Below, piece by piece: positions 24,314 through 37,600 of a stretch of 60,000 nucleotides of DNA. The translations under genes were made by a program, and so were the position numbers. Origin of the DNA: Bolinopsis microptera (lineage: Eukaryota; Ctenophora; Tentaculata; Lobata; Bolinopsidae). The stretch lies in NCBI RefSeq assembly GCF_026151205.1, contig NC_087072.1:18834103-18894102 (forward strand), in the 5' to 3' direction. Every line of letters starts with the position of its first letter. The first letter of the stretch is position 1. Below the pieces are notes generated by a model. That model was not told the DNA's origin. It was given only the letters and a program-made list of their open reading frames with translations, and searched no databases.

Positions 24314-24678
24314 GAAACAACAGTTTAGGAGAAGTGGTTTAAAATAAAACTAAAACTAACTTTTACAACACAAAACATCTGTATTTATATTACCTGCCGT
24401 GCAGGTCTTAATAACTATTTTGACGTCACACTAATGTTAGTGCACGAGCTGACCGGGGTTAAATGAGGCTTAGTCCACCTGCTATGGTCATGTGACCTAG
24501 GTCACATGACTTACAACCAATGGACGGCTGCCCCACCTATTGTTGGACCAATCGTAAAATTCGCGAATATTCTGCACCCATATTTTAGAACGGCAATGTT
24601 GACAGGTCACGATTGACCGGTCACAATTGATGAACCACCTGTTCCCATGTCACTATCATCTAATCCTATAACCTAACA
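24314..24678 (-). repeat. LTR (3' LTR in minus orientation)
   Basis: 365 bp, no visible difference from 26771-27135. Contains the palindromic phrases ATGTGACCTAGGTCACAT and TGACAGGTCACGATTGACCGG. On the minus strand AATATAAATACAG could serve as a TATA element. Confidence 0.8.
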
Positions 24679-25734
24679 TACCTCCTTTTTTTAATAATAA
24701 TTTTATTCTATTTAATACTTTTTTATATGTTTCGTGTTTAGAGGAATAAAATTATTAACTGAATCTTTACAACATGTATTTTACAATGCAACAAAATTTT
24801 AGTCTTAATACGACATTTGGCTATATTAGTATTATTCATAAACTTTTTAAAGCTGTAACAAGCCAACTCAATTGTTGGACCTTATCACTCACTATCAGAC
24901 CGTCACAGCATGCGGTCACTCGAGAAACACCTATCGATATTTTTACTGCACATTTCACATACACTTACTGTGTACTTCACTTAAATTCACTGTGCATTTC
25001 ACTCAAATTTACCGTGTCTTTCACTGTTCATTTCACTTACACCAGACACCTACTGTGTTTTTCACTTAAATCTACTGTGTCATACTGGAATCTCACTGGA
25101 ACAAACGATCACACGCCTCGTTCAAAATGCTAAACAACTCTAGTTCCTAGTTATATGAACTAACTTTAACTTAGCTCCAAGTCAAGCATCAACATATCAT
25201 TAACTTGAAATAGCATAATAATACTTGAAAAAATGACAAAAATTTGAGGTTGGGCCATGTTATACGAAAAATTTTCAAATGATAACCTTAGTTTCTACTA
25301 CGTGGACTGTATCATTAAAATGTTGAACATTATGAAACTCGTAAAATTATTATAAAATTTTGTTAAAATTTTAGATAAATCTATTCATGATTTCGTAGCA
25401 AAAAAATAAGATTCACAATTTTTTGAAATTTTTTGAAATCTCCAAAATTTTCAGCTCTCGTGTTGATTTTGATAAAAATTTTTAATATTTCTTCTCAGAT
25501 AGGCTTTAAAAATTAAAAGGTTAAAAAATATACCTCTTTTCATCTCAACTCTTTCGTTTATATCCAGTAGATTAAAGTAGCACTAGATTGTCCGAGTAAT
25601 CAACCGTTTGTAGTCAGCTTATCCGTTCTCCACACCCCTCTGTCACTATGTTCCTATCGTAGGTTGATTTCACCACTATAGATACCATGGATTGAGTCCC
25701 ACTTTAAGTTTACAGGATCTCGGGGAAACATCAG

Positions 25735-26030
25735 ATCTGGGTTACCTCCCAGCAAGGACTTGATATCTGGGTTACCTCCCAGTAAAGACTTACTCTGGGT
25801 TACCTCACAGCAAGGACTTTATCTGGGTTACCTCCCAGTAAGGACTTTATCTGGGTTACCTCCCAGCAAGGACTGTTATCTGGGTTACCTCCCAGCAAGG
25901 ACTTTTATCTGGGTTACCTCCCAGCAAGGACTTGATATCTGGGTTACCTCCCAGCAAGGACTTGATATCTGGGTTACCTCCCAGTAAAGACTTAATCTGG
26001 GTTACCTCACAGCAAGGACTTTATCTAGAA
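25735..26030. repeat. Minisatellite, ~28-32-bp unit, about ten copies
   Basis: The unit is CTGGGTTACCTCCCAGCAAG followed by GACTT and a short variable tail. It is tandemly repeated inside the LTR element. GGGTTACCTCCC is partly self-complementary, so each unit could form a small hairpin. Copies vary at CAGCAAGG versus CAGTAAAG and CTCCCAG versus CTCACAG. Confidence 0.85.
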
Positions 26031-26770
26031 CCAGGATCTCAGTTGTCCGTTGTTACCTTTTCTCAAAATCATTTATTCTGCAGTAAGGCGTAATTGTAGT
26101 AGCCTTCAGCAGCAAGATGTCCCAACGTCGGTCGTAATCCTCGTCGCCAATGTTAAGGGGGTTCTTCTCTTGTATTATTTTGGGAACAACGGAAACAACA
26201 GTGTAAAATCCGGATTGGAGTATTATTTATGAGTCGCATTGTTGTAATGTATTCTGGGTAAAATTATCTTTATCCCGGTTGTTGCGACAAGTAAAAATGC
26301 TCTTATTAGGGAAAGGAGATTACTCGACGTTTCAATGTAACTACATCGTATTCATGATCTAAAAACAAGTGTTAAAAATTCAAAACGTAAAAAACATATA
26401 TCTGAGGCAAAATTTGTGTACATTAATTTATTTTTAATCAATCAACTTTATCCAAAAATTCGATACAAAAAAGTCATAACAAAATTCATAACAAAATTAG
26501 TTTATACGACGACAAACTTTTATAGTAAATACTGTACATTCCTAAAACTACTACTAAATATACTACACATGATACAGAAGCATGGAGTGCTACAACGGTG
26601 AACAGGTGCATGATGTGAAGTGTGTAGGTATGTATCTAGTGTGGAGTGAAAATGGCGGGAATCGTACTGACCAATGAGAAGTGTGAAACGTGGGAGCCTA
26701 ATATGGTTTGATTGATGTTATAAGGGTTAGTGTGTTGAATAGAAGGCGGAAGTGTGCGTGTGTGAGATGT

Positions 26771-27135
26771 GAAACAACAGTTTAGGAGAAGTGGTTTAAA
26801 ATAAAACTAAAACTAACTTTTACAACACAAAACATCTGTATTTATATTACCTGCCGTGCAGGTCTTAATAACTATTTTGACGTCACACTAATGTTAGTGC
26901 ACGAGCTGACCGGGGTTAAATGAGGCTTAGTCCACCTGCTATGGTCATGTGACCTAGGTCACATGACTTACAACCAATGGACGGCTGCCCCACCTATTGT
27001 TGGACCAATCGTAAAATTCGCGAATATTCTGCACCCATATTTTAGAACGGCAATGTTGACAGGTCACGATTGACCGGTCACAATTGATGAACCACCTGTT
27101 CCCATGTCACTATCATCTAATCCTATAACCTAACA
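26771..27135 (-). repeat. LTR (5' LTR in minus orientation)
   Basis: Partner of 24314-24678, same length and sequence by eye. In minus orientation it is the promoter-bearing LTR. Confidence 0.8.
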
Positions 27136-27996
27136 ACAGTTTGATCTTTTTAAAAAGTGCCAATTACTTATACTATACTATACCCATCCACGAGGCTATA
27201 TTCTTAGCATTATGGGTTGTACATTGTAGCGCGATGCACTACTGGGCTGCGCATCAAATAATGTTTCTCGCAACAACTTCGGTAGATCGGTGAGATACAC
27301 CACTGGGCCTCGCCGAGCTGCGAAGGATTGACATCGTGAATCAACATTTTGGGCAATAATTCCTACGCGGGTAGTCCATTGGCAGTCTTTGTGCTTTGGT
27401 TCGATTAACTCCCAAATATTTCATATTGCTTGAGGGGAATAAGTGGATTTTCTTTTGTCCTTGATCAGAAAGCAATGAGGTTCTTATTGTTATCGAAAGA
27501 TTAATTATTTGAACTTGTGTTCCTATATTGATTCTTTCATTGAAATTTCTATCTAATCAGCCCATTCTCCATGGTGATGTGCCCTCTTCAACTTCATGCA
27601 TACCATCCAAAACATACTGTTGAGGATCCATTAACAAGGTTTAACAATTAACATATCTGTTGACCATCATTGTGACCTGACCTTGGTTTAAAAAATAATA
27701 GAAACGACCGTTTCATTTTATCAATATGTTACATATTCTGACTATCAGTAATGACACAGATCACCTGCTGCGCGACGTAATCTTTGTATGTCTAGTGGTC
27801 AAGTTTATGTCTAATGGTCAAGTTTATTTATGCCTAGTGGTCAAGTTTATGGAAACTGAGATATTTGCGATTTGTCATAGAGAACTGAAAATCGCGATTT
27901 GTTACATTCCGATTTACTTTTGTCCTTATTTCCAATGAGTCCATAGTGTAATCTGCAAAAACCGATGTTTTCCATTCCCTCAGTACATTAATAATA
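27136..27996. other. Repeat-derived spacer
   Basis: 27225-27340 carries inverted pieces of the GC-rich repeat seen at 20.2 and 22.45 kb (TAGCGCGATGCACTACTGGG, GAGCTGCGAAGGATTGACAT). A short tandem phrase, CTAGTGGTCAAGTTTATG with variants, is repeated three times near 27792-27850. No gene was recognised. Confidence 0.45.
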
Positions 27997-28313
27997 CTAG
28001 CAGGAACCCGTGAAATATAACCCTAAACGGTGTCAAGACTCAAGATACTGAAATAATTATTACCTATTTAATTGGCGTTTTTGACACCACTTGGGGGTCC
28101 AAATTTTCGGCTCTAAAATCATTATTCCTCGGCCAATTTTTAATTTTTTCATGCTGATTTGGAGGATATTAAAGCATTTGACCCAGCCAAAAAAGTTTCA
28201 GTTGTATATCTTTTACGGTTTTTGCAGAAAGTTGCGTTAAAGTCGATGCCGTGGTGTCAGTAAAATGGCACAGATATATATATATATATCGTCTCGCTTT
28301 ATATATAGTAAGA
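27997..28313 (-). mobile_element. Helitron-like non-autonomous element, copy 2 (compact)
   Basis: This is the uninterrupted 317-bp form. On the minus strand it runs from TCTTACTATATATAAAGCG, through a (TA)n tract and the body shared with copies 1 and 3, to GGTTCCTGCTAG. It sits between A and T: A complements T28314 and T follows CTAG. An internal inverted pair GGTGTCA/TGACACC lies near 28031 and 28080. It defines the intact unit against which copies 1 and 3 show insertions. Confidence 0.7.
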
Positions 28314-28668
28314 TGTACCCTGGTACAGTTAGGCCCTGATATACTGTGCCCCGATTTACCACAAACCCTGATTTACTGCAGCCATTTCCTATCCCCAAAT
28401 AGGGCTGAACATGCACAATGTAAACAAACAAAACCATGATTTACTGTAGATGTTGTATTTCTTCCACATTCCATGGTAAATCAGGGTTTTATTGTATTTG
28501 GATTACTTGTGAATGAGCTAATTTGAGCAAGGAAATGGAACATAGTTTCTTATCTATGAGTCCACTCCATAAAGAAGGATACTTACATATATGTATATAG
28601 CCTATACTCATCGAAAAGGTTTGACAGATATTTAGAGCGATTCCCCTAATTTTTACAATTCTTTAGAG

Positions 28669-31600
28669 ATGATGGTGTCACAAGAAGAAGAAATATTCTC
28701 TGTAACAATCGATGTGCCTCATGGTGAGCGCCTTGGTCTACTGCTTGCTGGTGGCACAGATTCTCCCATTGAGATTAAAACGTAAGTAACTTTAATCAAA
28801 ATGTTAGCTAAAATTTACACTTTGATTATAAAAACAAACTTTAGAGAAGGTCAAAACTTTCTCTGAGAGAAAAGTCAACATTTTAAATTCAAAACTAGAA
28901 ATCTTCTGGCACAAATAGCTGTTGTGCTGGAGTTTGTATTTCTGTAACCTGAAGGAACTTGTACTCAGCTTTAGTTATCCCAGTATTTCTGATTAACACT
29001 ACTCCTCCTCCTTCTGTTATTGCACTTTTCCCATCAACTTCACCGATTGTACTCGCCTCAAAGTTAGTTCCATCATCCGTCATTTCCCCAACATTCTTCC
29101 AGTTACTTTTGTCTGTTATTTTACCCAGTTGCCCACCTGATGTCTGATCAATGTACACCTCCAGTTTCACCCTTTTATCATCAAGGTTATACACAACGAA
29201 CTTCATACCAATCCATTCATTCTGTGGAAGTGGTTTTCCCGAAAACAGGTCTCCAATACTGTGGACAGTGGTGTTGGGATGTGTCACTTCCTTGACAAAC
29301 TGGGCCTCTCCGTCATGTCTGAACTTGGCATAGTAAGTGTGCGCTATCTCCTTGTACCCAGTTGAGCTGGTGTGTCCGTTAGGAGAACTTCTACACCCGA
29401 TAATGAGACCAGCATGTGCAGCACCATCTGTACCAGATCTCCTATAGTAAACTGTTACTTCCGTGTTCTTGTAAAATCTAAGCGGTCTGTCAGCAGCAAG
29501 TCTAGCACGCTCCTCCTCCCAGGTATAATGTCTCTTGTCAGGTTTAAACCAGGGGTTGATGTACAAGCGAGGTTGGTCCCCACTCATAGTCAGCACTCCC
29601 TCCGCTACACTTAGTACTGGATCCTTACCTCGCTTCTGGGAGAGTCCTGTCTTATCATACCAGTCTCTTGGAGTGAGATCACGTGCTTTGTAGGTGGCCC
29701 AATGGTCAGAGTCCCAGGAAGGTATGTGAGGGTTCGAGGTGTAGAGAGCGGGAAGGTGAGGGAAACTGGCAGAGGTCCCAACTATAAGAACCACAATCAG
29801 CAAGTTCATCCTGACTCCTGAGTGGTCGAATTATTGTCGAGACTAGACGTAAAGTATATATATGTACTAACGCTTGACTAATGAACTTATAAAAAAATAA
29901 CTTCGAGAAAACTCGTCTTCTTTGTTGTAAGTGACAATATGGCTCTCTGGAAGGTGACGAAATTCTTCTAATTAGAAGTTTTATTTTCAGGAGTTTTATT
30001 TTTATTTTATTTTACTTTATGCATATATAATATATATTATGTTTATTGTTTAGTAGGGAGCATCACGGCTCTCGACAAACAAACTGAAACAAGGCGAATA
30101 ACTAGTGAAAATAAAATGTTAAAAACTCACGCTCGTGAGTATATAAATAGATTCAACATCTGTTGCTCCTTCTGTTCAGTGTTCAATTCCTTTTCCAAAT
30201 GAAATTAGTGCTTATGAAATAAGTACTTAACGTTTTATAAAAATATAAAACGTTTAGCACTGCAACATATAATATAGAATTGGATTATGCATATCATCTG
30301 CACTGTATAATACTACTTATCTGCACTGTATAATACGGCTGCTTATCGACAAGGGGCATTGAATAATTCCCGATCAATTTGTAATTCCCAATTTTAGACC
30401 AGACAATTTCTATTTAAGATATGACTTGCACTATCAGTTCCAGACAACTTTGTGGGGGGGGGGGGGGGGGGGATATTATCATTATTATTAGACAACGTCA
30501 AAGTAGTATAATAAAAAGTTCCTCAAATAAGAAATCTTGAAGTTTTATGTAAACTTCTCAACGAGATAGCAAGTAATAAAAACTTATTATGAAGTTTCAT
30601 TAAGTAGTAGTAGTGGTGGATTGTGAGGCACTACATCCACACTGTTAACTCTTATCTCCTCCCAGAGTACAGGACGGTTCAGTAGCCAGTCTGAGTGGTT
30701 TGACTGGAGGACTACAGATAATGAGTGTTAACAATACTATATTCGCTCCTACAACCACGCACCATGACGCCATTATGGCGCTCACTGCTTCTAATATACT
30801 TAACATCTCTGTAAAGGTAACACGCTACAGTGAGATCAGATCAAATATTAATTTTAATTACAGAATTTACACCGCTTCAAAATTATCATTACTGCTGTCC
30901 AGTAAGTTTTAACACATTAACATTGTATCAACTTGTCAGAGAAACATTGGAAGCGCTAAAAGGAAACTTTTAGAAGATACAGACAAGTCCCTGGAAGATG
31001 ATGAGGAGGTAAGGTTTTATTACGTCGCCCCCCCCCCCCCCCCCCCCTGAGTTTGACCTATGACCTAAAGTGTGGACACTTTTCTGTTGCAGCTTGAAGA
31101 GAACAGCCGAGGTTTTGGTGCCAGATAATTAGAAATTAGTATATGTACAGTAATCATCGGGCTCCGTTAGTAACCACACTTCAGGGGGTACCCGGTACAC
31201 CCAAGCAACCCACACTGAATTGGCCACATACACGGACATCTTTATATCGTATATAATTTAGCATGATATTTTATTGATCAACGGGGAACAATAGCTTCAC
31301 AACCGTTAGAAAACATAATTACTTACTTAATAAATTTGACAAAACATTCGCTCATGTTATTGAACAATCTGACTTTAATAACTCATCAGAGCTAACCACG
31401 CATGTGCATGCAACCCCTCCAAGCATATTGGATTAATGACTCACTGATCTGTACTGTATAACACGTATATAACAATTGCTAAATGTCAAGCTAGTGCTCG
31501 CAATTGTGCAATGTGTCCTTCTACTTTTCTAGTTATCAGACTAGCGCCGGCTTGTTCTCTTGTTAGTAAGAGTAGTGTTGTAGTGTTGTAGTGTTCTAGT

Positions 31601-34600
31601 GTTGTAGTGTTCTAGTAGCTGAGGTCTGAACCTTTGTCAGTAGTCACACGTCTCGTGTTCTATATCAAACACATTTCATTGTAACACAGCTTTATTCTGC
31701 TTGATATCACGCTGATACAGTCTCAACGTGTTCTAATATCTAGCTGACTAGCTCGCTCAATTGAGAGAGCAAACTTAATACACACTCCTCAGCTTCACGA
31801 TCTTAAGTTACTATTGAGCTAGTGTCCATGCATAAAATCTTGAAATCTTGAAAACATTTCAACCGCAAACCATTTTAACAAAATAAATCATGTAGTATGA
31901 ATAGTAGTATAATGATCATTTTGTTAAGACCTAAGCATGTGAGACAAGATAAAGCGTGGGTAAATGCTCAAATAAAACCACTGCTAGCTCAATACTCAGT
32001 GTAAAGTACACGAGGCGGAGTAAGTGGGTAATACCACAAATAAATATTGTATATTGTGGCAGAGAATGCAGATTATTGTGGCAGAATATTATGCTTTGAT
32101 GAGGTTAAGCGTTGTTGTAAATGTGTGGCTCAGTGCTCACCGAGTGTGGGGAGACTTTGAGAAAAAATGTTAACATCACAAAAATATTCTAATAGTCAAA
32201 GATACCGGTGCCTGCACTAGACAGAAATAGTTATGTGAAAATTTGTGAATTCAGAAGAATTTATCATGCGGATATTTTCGATCACTTATCATGCAAAGAA
32301 CACATCCATGTTGCTCTAACTGCTCTGTAACAAGCTCAAACATTTGATGTATTGCTTTCTCATTTTACAGCGACGCTTCGCTCTGTCCGGCAATTGGCAT
32401 ATAATAATATGTCTATTGAACTTATAATTTGCATTGGTTTCGGCATCTTGTTTGTATTGATTTTATAATTGATTCAAAAACATATAGCTCTAGCCTTATA
32501 GTTTATGCTTAGTAGGTGGTATGTCATTCATTATTCAAAAATACCAAGTTCCTCATTTGTCGCTCCCTCAATTAAAACCAAGAAACGGTAACCCTGGATA
32601 GCATCTAGAATAACACAAAAATACCATAATGAGATGCACTTTCAGCTCTGTAAGCGGGCCGTGCGATGAAACTCGATACTAATTTACTGGTCTCAAAGTC
32701 GTATTTTGTTGTCATGGTAACGCGTAGGCTATGATATTATATCTAAAATATCTAAAAGAGATTATCACTCATACCATTTGAACACCATTAGAGTAACGAA
32801 ATGTCAATACCCAAATAGCATACTAATCGAAAAAAAAGTGATGAGTGCTCCAATATTGTAACCAATCAGGATATTTAAGAACTTGGCATATAGATAATTA
32901 CTTCAATGAGAGTAAGTTTGATTTAAATTACAGTCAGAATCGTGTTCCTATAATGATCTAATCGTGTACAACTAAAACCAGGAATATCGGGGATATTTCA
33001 TACATATTCCAACCCCCATCAACTAAATAGCAGGGTGTTTTATAAAGGAGCATATTCATTATTCAATACCTATCCCTCTAATTTAGATCACTTTTTTTTC
33101 GATAGTTCGTATTTCATCAGTTCACGATTTTATTTTAACCACTTTTCGCGATCGTAGCTTTTTCATAAAAGGGATAATTAAAGAAGAGACAAGGTAACAA
33201 AATACCCCAAAATTTGCACCTGTTGAAATTAAAATGCTCCTTCGCCTTCTTTTCTTGATGATCACTTCTTTACAAGTTTGACTTTATCGGTTTATTAGTT
33301 TTTTACACAGTTTTGTTAAAATATTTTGAAATTTTTATGAACAAATACGTCTTTTCAGAATATGGATGATAAAGAAATTAAAGACATGTCATATGGGTAT
33401 GTTATTACTTTTCTCTCCCTGTCTTATTCTTACTTGATAGTTGATCTAATATAAGCTGCATTTAGTTCACGAGGAACTAAAATTCTTTTGGTTATTTGAG
33501 ATACTTAAAGTAACCGTAAAGTTACAGGGTGAAGAAGACGGACATCGGCTCAACTCTCTCGATATATCTCCAGAAGAGGCACGCTCTACACAACTTTCAT
33601 CTTGTAGAAGTTACAAGCTCCTTATGGTAAGCTAAATTCATTAATTCTTTATAAGTAATTACCCTATAAAGGATGAACAAAAACTAATATTGAGCTATTT
33701 GATCTGTGTAATTTTATTGAAGACTGTAATGTTGGAAATTATTAAACTTAATTGAGAGGACGTAGGGATGAGTATTAACCTAGCCAGTTAATTAGGTCGC
33801 ATTCTTTGCTAATATTTCCGCTGAATTTTATCCCTGCGTACTGTTGTGGTGAATGTTTTATCCTTTCAATGAAGTTCATTGGTCAGTTGGTGGTTTACCT
33901 AAATACCGAGCAGCTTCGATCTTCATTTATAAGAATCTCGTTGTTGTTCGTGAAATATACTGTGATGTTACCACCGGAGCCACGCTGAAAAGTTACTGCC
34001 ATTTACACCGAGACTAGGATTGTAGCGGTAACCTAAGAAGCGAAACTGTTACTGACTGTTAGAGTCGCTCCTGAGTTAATATCAGTTATTAGGCTGAGCA
34101 TAGCAATCTGGTAGTCCAACAACAGATTTCACTGAACCACTATTCTAATTAAGTTGCTGCATCCTTATGGATCAGGATTGTTGTCGGTTGTTGGAATTCT
34201 GAGGGCAATTGACCGTATTCCTGGACGATTTGCGACCACAATCTGTTGTGGTAGGGATTTTAAGGCCATGTTTGTCAAAAGCTTAACGATACCAAGAAGC
34301 TGGTGGAGTTGTCATCCTTGTTATATTACTCTTATTTCAGAACATGTATCTTATATAGTTCAACTTAGTTAAGTGGCAAACGCATAGTTATCATAGTTTA
34401 CTATACCCTCACTACAAGCAAGGGGTAGTAACATTAACTAATTCAAATAGTTCTTCGATAACATCGACACTATTCTGGGGCACCACATCGGCTCATGTGC
34501 TATGCTCTAATATAGACCTATCATATATTTTACAAAATCAAGAAATAAATAAAATTTAAATATCGCACAGAATTGGTTACATTTGTCTAACCCGTTTCAA

Positions 34601-37600
34601 AACACGGACCATTGACCTCGTGAGGTCCGTGTTATTCAGGTGCTATCTTTTATTTGCCCTTGGCCTTCGTTCGTTTGTGATTTGCGTTTGCGTTATTCGT
34701 TCTTTGCTGCGAAACCATCCGTCAAAAGTTGGATTGTCCACTGCAGAACAGTTCGTCGAAACTACTGCGCTTCCCACACTTTTGCTTTGATTATCATACC
34801 GCATCCTATATCACTGGTCATGCTTCTCCGGCTCGAGAAGATGTGCCACTTTTCAGATCCACCCTCTATTCTCTGATTACACTTAATTAATAGCAGCTTT
34901 ATAATATAATCTACACAGTTACATTGCATGAGTTTCTTGGTTATTAGTAGACAAAATTTTCAGTCTAGATTCCGCTAATAACTTTGACGGGCAGCAGTAT
35001 CGTCAATTATCTACACTATCAAGGTATAGACATTTCGCTGCACAAGTGTTCCTTCTGGAACAGGTTTATAACCCTTTGTTTGTATGGTAGTGGTAGGCAC
35101 CATCTTGAATTAGCTGTTACTAAACTACTATATATCGGGGCCGTCATTTTCCTTAACAGTGTTTACGAACTGATAGGGATTTGACAATAGTATAGCTAAG
35201 AGTCCAGCTCACCTAATAATTGTAAGTTGTTACACTTTAAACTTTTTACCAGCCAGTCTTGGCAGGCACAGTGAATATTTAGGTATGTCTTTACAGGTTT
35301 ATAATAACAATTTAATAAGATAGTTTAGGGAAATTATCCAAAAGGTGGCTGAGTGTCTAAGATAGAGAGCGTGTCAAAGTTAGTACTAGAACAAAACTTT
35401 ACCTGATCACGTGATATGCTGTATCTGATCACGTGACAGACTGTGTTCGAGTCTGTGGTTATTGCCGCTAATTTGCCATGTGCTCTTAATGGTAAGTACT
35501 TTGTTGTCTTACTACTATATTTTTGTCGTCTCATGGTTTGCCGTTTTGCACTAGTCGATCTTTAGTCTTTACTTGCACTCTTTTTCCTTGTCTGACACTT
35601 AACTTTTAATTATCAGCTAATTTACGAATATTATCTCGTTATTAACATTATATATGGGACCGTGGCCGTCCCATTGTTAGATCTTTATAACAAGTTCCGT
35701 TGCTAGGTTATCTGTCAGACTGAGTGCCAGGGCCTGTTAATTGGTTTCCTTACCAGGCCCTGGTCGTCTGGCCGGCCTATAATCTTCAGTAACATTCCTG
35801 ATAAACTACCCCATCTTTACAGCAATTATCAAGATCGACCCATTTCTGTGTTTAGTAAATATAGTTGAAAATTTCTGAACTTTATGTAAACTGTCACCTA
35901 GTTTTACAGCTGTAAGAACATTAACTGCATCATGATCTGTACTAGCAGGCTGTGGTTGCCACACCGGTATACATTTCTGTGGACGTCAGTGTTATTTAAC
36001 CGATGGTGATATTGTTTGTAGATTTTGCGCCCCAAATTACGACACAATCCTATAGTAGTATCACTATAACTAAATCTTCAATGGTAATTAAGTAGTTGAT
36101 AGTACTTAATACCGAATCTATAACGCTTTTGATCACTTATTTCATCATTGTCTTTAGTACAGGGTATAACTTAGTGTATTTGAGATATGAGAGTATTTGA
36201 GATAAGAACGGTACTCCAAAAATTAGACCCTTGCCAGGTGCCTGGAGGAGGATTATTTAAAACATCTATAAGTGATAGGATAAGTTTGTTTTAGCAGGAA
36301 AAATCGTCTTCTTGCCAGGTGGGTTTCATATTTTATCCTTCGTCTTATCAGCATTTTGTTTTGGAACAATTTTTCGCCGGTAAATTTCGATTAGATTTTA
36401 TATTTTCAATGCTAATCTTGAGAATTTGTCACATACATTATATAATAGTAAGAGAGATGGCTGATGATATTAGCTACCCAAGTACTGTGTGATGAAACAA
36501 AGAAAGCTTATTATGTCGTAATAATGATAATTATTACGACACAATAGTGATTATATTGTTTCGTAGCGATAATAATATTTTATCCTTGCGTAGTGATGCT
36601 CAATACTAAATGTGTTCTCTCTTATTATTCATTCATGAACTCTTTTATCAAATTAGTATTACGCTCGCTATTTTGTCATCGAAATTAAGGGACAAGTAAT
36701 ACTATGTACCTCTAGATAATAAATAGTACGAATATTGCAATAAATCTTACCATTTTCGTCAAACAGCTAATCGCAAGATTATCTCGTTCAACTTTAATGT
36801 TATTTAACAACATTTTTGTCGTGAATTGCTCAGATTATTTGATTAATGAACGCAGTCTTTTTTTTTTCAAATAGACAATCATGGCTCACTTTCAATATAA
36901 ACAATTTTGTTCCGTCAATTAACAAACTTTTAAACAAAATTGTAGTTCTTATAACTTTCCACTATTTTTCTGCTCGTTTGATCTTTGTTCCATCTCCAGT
37001 AACTTTCTGTTACTTCAACAACAACAAAAATATGTGCATCTGACAGGCCACTTATTTTCTTATCCAATCTAGACGTTCTGGACTATCCTTAGACAATTAG
37101 ACGTCTCCGTCTCTGCCATCGTACCTTTGATTGACGTCACGGACGTTACCTTTTTAGTTTTTAAACTAAAAAGGAGTTAAAACTCTTCTGAGCTCTTAGC
37201 TATATGGCTTCACATTCCATTGAAGCCATATATGCTGACAGTTTTGTCAGGGCGCCTTTAATTTGGGAACAACTTCAACAGTGTTTTCAATTTGTTTTGT
37301 TATTCTATTAGCAGTGGCCTGGCTTCGCAACCTTTAAGACGACCTATTTTGCAGTAGTTTCTACTTTCTAGGATTAGATTTTACATAATAATCTCCCAGT
37401 TATACGTCGAGTTTAATCTGTGTTTTAGCTCCGTCCAGCCATACTCAGCCATGATACACGTACCCTAGTACCATGAAACACTGTTTTATTCATAAATATA
37501 CTCATTTGTACATTTGGTGCGGTTACCTTTGTGATGCCTTTACCCTTAGCAGAGCTTCTCAAAGACTGGCTTGAAATTCCAGCGAGTCTGGCTTTGCATT

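Larger units (their letters stand above)
24314..27135 (-). mobile_element. Non-autonomous LTR retrotransposon (TRIM/LARD-like), 2.8 kb
   Basis: Two 365-bp direct repeats (24314-24678 and 26771-27135) appear identical base for base by eye. Read on the minus strand, each LTR starts TGTTAGG. An AAAAAAAGGAGG polypurine tract sits right before the minus-strand 3' LTR (24681-24694), which fixes the orientation. The interior (about 2.1 kb) has no gag or pol, only AT-rich DNA and a 30-bp tandem array. No tRNA-complementary primer-binding site was recognised. The identical LTRs imply recent insertion or gene conversion. A 46-bp phrase at its left flank (24278 on) recurs internally at 26157, complicating the boundary. 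Confidence 0.75.

Noticed and set aside
24774-25133. 119-codon frame inside the LTR element
   Set aside because: Lies on the strand opposite the element and translates loosely repeated CACTTAAATTCACTGTG-like phrases; no domain.
25735-26030. CRISPR array
   Set aside because: Regular units but no unique spacers, and eukaryotic context; a minisatellite explains it.
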